Part shown: positions 52,216 through 55,317 of the stretch, one piece after another
How the letters are laid out: every line of letters begins with the position of its first letter
Numbering within the stretch: the stretch's first letter is position 1
Program-made: the position numbers and the translations under genes
Notes under the pieces: model-generated
Told to the model about the DNA's origin: nothing
Database searches by the model: none
What the model saw: only the letters and a program-made list of their open reading frames with translations
NCBI GenBank assembly: GCA_964567125.1
Contig: CAZMLC010000009.1
Span: forward strand, 1-55,317
Direction of reading: 5' to 3'
DNA length: 55,317 nucleotides
DNA from: CAZMLC01 sp964567125
Lineage (GTDB): Bacteria; Verrucomicrobiota; Kiritimatiellia; RFP12; UBA1067

Positions 52216-53267
52216 TGCGCCGCGTCATTCCGATTCTGCTGATCGCCGTGGCAGGCGTATGGGCTGCCACGGGCATGGAACCGTCCGCGTCCGCGGAAGA
52301 GGTGGATCGCGCGATTGATCGCGGCCTGGCATTTTTGGCGGCGAAACAGCGCCCGAACGGCAGTTTTGATCAAGGCAACGGGGATACCGCGGCGATTCCC
52401 TCCTTGGTGGCCATGGCCTTCTTGGCGAAGGGCTATCTGCCGGGTGAAGGGGCGTATGGCGAGACGATCAATCGCGCCTTTGACTATGTGATTTCCTGTA
52501 CAAACGACTCCGGGTATTTCGGCGATAAGGCCGGCGGCAGAATGTATGCGCACAGCATTGCTACGCTGTTCGTTTCTGAGATATCGGGCATGGTGGATCG
52601 CGCGCGTCAGGCGCAAATCGACTGCGTCCTGCCCAAGGCGATCAAGGTCATCCTCGATGCGCAGGCTGTCAAGAAATCCGAGCGCGATCAGGGCGGCTGG
52701 CGCTATACGCCCAGCGCCACGGACAGCGACATGTCGTGCAGTGGTTGGACACTGATGGCGCTGCGGTCATGCCGTTTGAACGGTGCTCCCATTCCGCCGC
52801 AGGTTATTGAGGATGCCGTGAGCTATGTGCGGCGGCACAGTCATCGAGAGAAGGGCTGTTTCGGCTATCAAGGTCCCGACGGCCATGCGGTGACGCTGAC
52901 GGGGGCGGGAATTCTCTGTCTGGAGTTGTGCGGTAAGCACAACGATGCGGCCACGCTGAAGGCGTCCAAATATCTGATGGCCAACTACGCGGAATTGATT
53001 AAGCAGGATCGGCCCTTTTACGGCGTTTATTATGCCGCGCAAGGTCTCTTCCAGATCGGCGGGGAGGAGTGGAAAACATTCTCAACGTGGATGTATACCA
53101 CCTTTTTGCCGATGCAGCGGCAAGATGGCGGATGGGAGCGCAGCGAGGATGGCAGCACCATCTATTCGACCTCGCTCTGCCTGCTTGCGCTGACGGTGCC
53201 GTATCGGCAGCTGCCCATTTATCAGCGGGATGAAACCGTCGACGATGAACAGAATGCCCTGCGGTGA
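52212..53267 (+). CDS. Exported prenyltransferase/squalene-oxidase-repeat toroid protein
   Basis: 351-aa protein with a signal peptide (MMRRVIPILLIAVAGVWAATG) and an alpha/alpha-toroid fold shown by repeated glycine-aromatic motifs: KQRPNGSFDQ, DSGYFGDK, QGGWRYTPS, KGCFGYQG, RQDGGWERS. No cyclase DxDD motif is evident. It is translationally coupled to the DUF4175-like gene. Its relation to the toroid protein at 39039-40160 is only at fold level; here there is no membrane anchor. Confidence 0.8.
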   Translation: MMRRVIPILLIAVAGVWAATGMEPSASAEEVDRAIDRGLAFLAAKQRPNGSFDQGNGDTAAIPSLVAMAFLAKGYLPGEGAYGETINRAFDYVISCTNDSGYFGDKAGGRMYAHSIATLFVSEISGMVDRARQAQIDCVLPKAIKVILDAQAVKKSERDQGGWRYTPSATDSDMSCSGWTLMALRSCRLNGAPIPPQVIEDAVSYVRRHSHREKGCFGYQGPDGHAVTLTGAGILCLELCGKHNDAATLKASKYLMANYAELIKQDRPFYGVYYAAQGLFQIGGEEWKTFSTWMYTTFLPMQRQDGGWERSEDGSTIYSTSLCLLALTVPYRQLPIYQRDETVDDEQNALR

Positions 53268-53287
53268 CGCCGTAGGACGTTTGAGTC

Positions 53288-53317
53288 TTGACTTTGGTCC
53301 ATGGGACACAGGATAAT
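53288..53317 (+). promoter_or_regulatory. Probable promoter of the KtrA-like gene
   Basis: TTGACT at 53288-53293 and GATAAT at 53312-53317 are spaced by 18 bp. The expected transcription start, about 7 nt beyond the -10, falls on or beside the ATG at 53324. Confidence 0.6.
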
Positions 53318-53323
53318 CATGCT

Positions 53324-53992
53324 ATGAAACGAATTGGGATTATAGGCGCAGGACGCTTTGGTCGCGCATTGGCGGAGAGTCTTGCCGAACAGGGTGTGGA
53401 ACTGCTCTTTATCGATCAGAACCGTGAAGTTGTCCAGGAGTTTTCCGAGTTCGTCACAAAGGCCATTGAGGGCGACGTGACGAATGTGCGGACCTTGGAA
53501 GATGCCGGCATTCAGGAGTGCGATGTGGTGGTGATCGCCATTGGCAGCAATCTTGAAGGCAGCGTGATGGCAACGGTCAACTGCAAAGATTTGGGCGTGC
53601 CGCATGTGGTTGCCAAGGCCAATTCCGATTTGCATGGTAAGATTCTCAAGCGCGTTGGCGCGGATCAGGTGGTCTATCCCAATCGCGATTGCGCAAAGCG
53701 CATTTCGCGCACGTTGCTGTCAAAGGGCGCTGTGGACCTGTTTGAAATTTCGGACGGTTTCAGCGTGGCCGAAATCGATGTGCCGAGCGCCTTGCAGAAT
53801 AAGACGCTGGCGGAGTCAGAGGTGCGTCGGCACTACAGCGTCACGGTGTTGTGCGTGCGTCGCCTTTCCGAAAATCCTGAAGATCCGCGCAAAGTCATTG
53901 TGCCGGGACCGGATGAGGTCATTCTGCCGGACGACAAGTTGCTGATTTTTGGCACGGACAAGAATATCGCTTCCATTGCGCAGGATATCTAA
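53324..53992 (+). CDS. KtrA-like potassium uptake regulatory protein (RCK: TrkA_N and TrkA_C domains)
   Basis: 222-aa cytosolic ring-forming regulator that gates a KtrB-type K+ channel in response to ATP/ADP or NAD(H). A Rossmann motif GAGRFG lies at residues 9-14, with an acidic residue at the end of strand 2 (FIDQN); a TrkA_C domain occupies about residues 140-220. The length is exactly that of KtrA. The membrane subunit is not in the window. The radical SAM gene starts 2 nt downstream. Confidence 0.9.
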   Translation: MKRIGIIGAGRFGRALAESLAEQGVELLFIDQNREVVQEFSEFVTKAIEGDVTNVRTLEDAGIQECDVVVIAIGSNLEGSVMATVNCKDLGVPHVVAKANSDLHGKILKRVGADQVVYPNRDCAKRISRTLLSKGAVDLFEISDGFSVAEIDVPSALQNKTLAESEVRRHYSVTVLCVRRLSENPEDPRKVIVPGPDEVILPDDKLLIFGTDKNIASIAQDI

Positions 53993-53994
53993 CC

Positions 53995-54810
53995 ATGCGT
54001 TATCTTTTTGGACCTTTACCTTCGCGTCGTTACGGACGCTCGCTTGGCGTCGACTTGTGCGTGCCGAAGACCTGTACGATCGATTGCTGCTTCTGTCAGC
54101 TCGGCCATACGCAGCAGGCCACCTTGGAGCGTGTTGACCGTCCGTCAATGGACGAAATTCTGGCTGAGTTGCGCGGATGGCTTGCTGCCGAGACTGCGCA
54201 GCAGCCGGTTGATTTTATCACGGCCAGTGGATCAGGGGAGCCTACGCTGCATAGCCGGATGGGCGAACTCTTTCGCATGGTGCGCGCCGAGACACCGTAC
54301 CGTTCCTTGCTGCTTTCCAACGGCTCGCTTTTTTACCGCGACGATGTGCGCCGCGATGCTGCGTTGGCGGATGTGGTCAAGGTCTCGTTGCATGCGTGGG
54401 ATCAGGCCTCCTTTGAGCGGATTGTCCATCCGCATCCCGAATTGCGCTTTGCCGCGATTGTGGAGGGATACCGTACATTCCGCGAACAGTTCTCCGGTCG
54501 CTTGGATGTGGAAGTGTTCATTGTGCCTGGCATCAATGACACGGATGAGGCCGTGAGCCGCATTGCGGAACTGACGCGGTCGTTTGCGCCCGATGATGTC
54601 GCCCTGAATACCGCGGTGCGGCCAGCAGCGGATGCCGCTGTGCAGGCCTGTCCGTCTGAACGGCTGCAGGAACTGGTTCATCTCTTTGGCACGCATGCGC
54701 ATGAGACCGGCGCTCAGCCCGAACTGACGGGAACCGTGGATGCGGATGCGCTTGAAGCTGTTCTGCGGCGCCATCCGATCAAAGCCGCGGATCGCCCATC
54801 CGCACACTGA
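53995..54810 (+). CDS. Radical SAM protein (COG0731-like)
   Basis: 271-aa radical SAM enzyme with the [4Fe-4S] motif C27-x3-C31-x2-C34. The N-terminal YLFGPLPSRRYGRSLGVDL and the SGSGEPTLH glycine-rich strand are typical of the COG0731 group, related to the wyosine-synthesis enzyme TYW1 but of unknown function in bacteria. Unlike TYW1 it has no flavodoxin domain. It is probably co-transcribed with the KtrA-like gene; no functional link is evident. Confidence 0.85.
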   Translation: MRYLFGPLPSRRYGRSLGVDLCVPKTCTIDCCFCQLGHTQQATLERVDRPSMDEILAELRGWLAAETAQQPVDFITASGSGEPTLHSRMGELFRMVRAETPYRSLLLSNGSLFYRDDVRRDAALADVVKVSLHAWDQASFERIVHPHPELRFAAIVEGYRTFREQFSGRLDVEVFIVPGINDTDEAVSRIAELTRSFAPDDVALNTAVRPAADAAVQACPSERLQELVHLFGTHAHETGAQPELTGTVDADALEAVLRRHPIKAADRPSAH

Positions 54811-54910
54811 ATGTTCGCGCATCGCGTCACCGGGCTGGTTCTTCGCCACATTCTCCCGTCCGTTCCGTTGCCTTCAAAATAAAGCTGTGCCTAACCTTGC
54901 GGCATGATAG

Positions 54911-55093
54911 GATGATTTCATGTTCGTTTTGTCTGATGATGAATTGTCAAAATGGAGATCACAATTTGTGACCTCCAATGCGGATCGGATGGGGTTGCGT
55001 CATGCGCCCATGGCTCTACCCGAGCCGAAACGTAAGCCGATCGGCTTCAGCGTGAAGGAGCATCGAGCGAGATATTCGGCGCGAAAATCCTAA
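54911..55093 (+). pseudogene. Internally deleted remnant of an ORF6N-domain gene
   Basis: The frame reads DDFMFVLSDDEL, then RSQFVTSNADRMGLRHAPMA, which is the middle of the phage-type ORF6N domain (normally ..FPDDFMF.L...RSQ.VTS....GLR..P.AFTEQG). The N-terminal part is gone; a TAG stop precedes it at 54908. After APMAL the chain jumps to PEPKRKPIGFSVKEHR, which resembles the C-terminal end of such proteins, so the centre has been deleted. The 57-codon frame from the ATG at 54920 to 55093 is still open, but nothing suggests function. A perfect 14-bp palindrome lies at 55034-55047. Confidence 0.65.
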
Positions 55094-55317
55094 CGTGGGC
55101 TCTACCCGCAACCCAATTCAATCTCGCACAAAGACACAACATCGATAAAAAATCAACAAGTAGATTGTAGCTATTGGTCATTTCTGCGAATGTACGCATG
55201 CCAAGACCGTTACGACATCACAGGTCGGATGGCATCGTGGCGCTGATCATGCGACAACGTGATTGCACGGAACAGCTGGATTGTGTATGCTGGCGGCACG
55301 ATGAGCGCGAATCGTAA
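55094..55317 (+). other. Gene-poor end of the window
   Basis: No intact gene is supported. A 39-codon frame (55198-55317) begins MPRPLRHH, which recalls the start of REP-associated tyrosine transposases but does not continue as one. The 11-mer GGCTCTACCCG occurs at 55012-55022 and again at 55098-55108. With the ORF6N remnant this looks like degraded mobile or phage-derived DNA. No tRNA or att-like structure was recognised. Confidence 0.35.

Overview
The window looks like a GC-rich chromosome segment from an anaerobic, Gram-negative-type bacterium, most plausibly of the PVC superphylum (Kiritimatiellota, Lentisphaerota or Verrucomicrobiota). This placement is inference from gene content. The support is: two LpxL-type lipid acyltransferases, several lipoproteins and a YdbH-type lipid bridge (a diderm envelope); a class II superoxide reductase and a rubrerythrin-fold protein (anaerobic habits); a glutamyl-tRNA synthetase with a KPYSKRDG signature loop; and DUF4175, DUF2723 and squalene-cyclase-like toroid proteins, which are common in that superphylum. 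No rRNA, tRNA, CRISPR array or intact insertion sequence was found. Two runs of exactly 100 N are each flanked by identical 55-bp copies, which marks them as scaffolding joins in a draft or metagenome assembly.

Layout. 1-213: end of an AMMECR1-domain gene. 299-5203 (minus): a tightly overlapping operon of a DPM-type glycosyltransferase, a UbiA-family DPPR-synthase-like enzyme, a 2-hydroxyacid dehydrogenase, tsaE and recQ. 5450-12062 (plus): an exported rubrerythrin-like protein (cut by gap 1), rpe, speA, a HemC-CobA-HemD triple fusion, crcB and a cobO-type adenosyltransferase. 12099-15794 (minus): smc. 15920-20057 (plus): a DJ-1 family protein, purB, a lactonase-fold lipoprotein and a solitary rnfE, ending at a strong bidirectional terminator. 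20133-31906 (minus): an envelope cluster with a GDSL-type hydrolase (cut by gap 2), an LpxL acyltransferase, a DUF2723-TPR membrane protein, a PtsN-like protein, a class IV aminotransferase, a YnbE-YdbL fusion lipoprotein, YdbH and a TPR protein. 32020-32750 (minus): an unknown membrane protein and rpsT. 33004-36455 (plus): fabF, fabZ and a DegQ/HtrA protease.

36658-44657 (plus) is a ten-gene close-packed run: TPR lipoprotein, CvpA, ECF sigma factor, membrane toroid protein (probable anti-sigma), DUF2284, pyrF, superoxide reductase, second LpxL, gltX and tadA. Then come a large lipoprotein (44766-46319), epmA and a D,D-carboxypeptidase (minus, 46389-48294), a DUF4175 coiled-coil membrane protein coupled to a second toroid protein (48487-53267), a KtrA-type RCK protein and a COG0731-like radical SAM protein. 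The last 500 bases hold an internally deleted ORF6N-domain remnant and no intact gene.

The genes worth most attention are: the HemC-CobA-HemD fusion that has lost the HemC domain carrying the dipyrromethane cofactor cysteine; the exported rubrerythrin-fold protein that has lost most diiron ligands but kept its Cys4 knuckle; the complete YdbH/YnbE/YdbL lipid-transport module with YnbE and YdbL fused; and the ECF sigma factor coupled to a membrane-anchored toroid protein. Family assignments come from recalled motifs and residue spacing; no database search was run.
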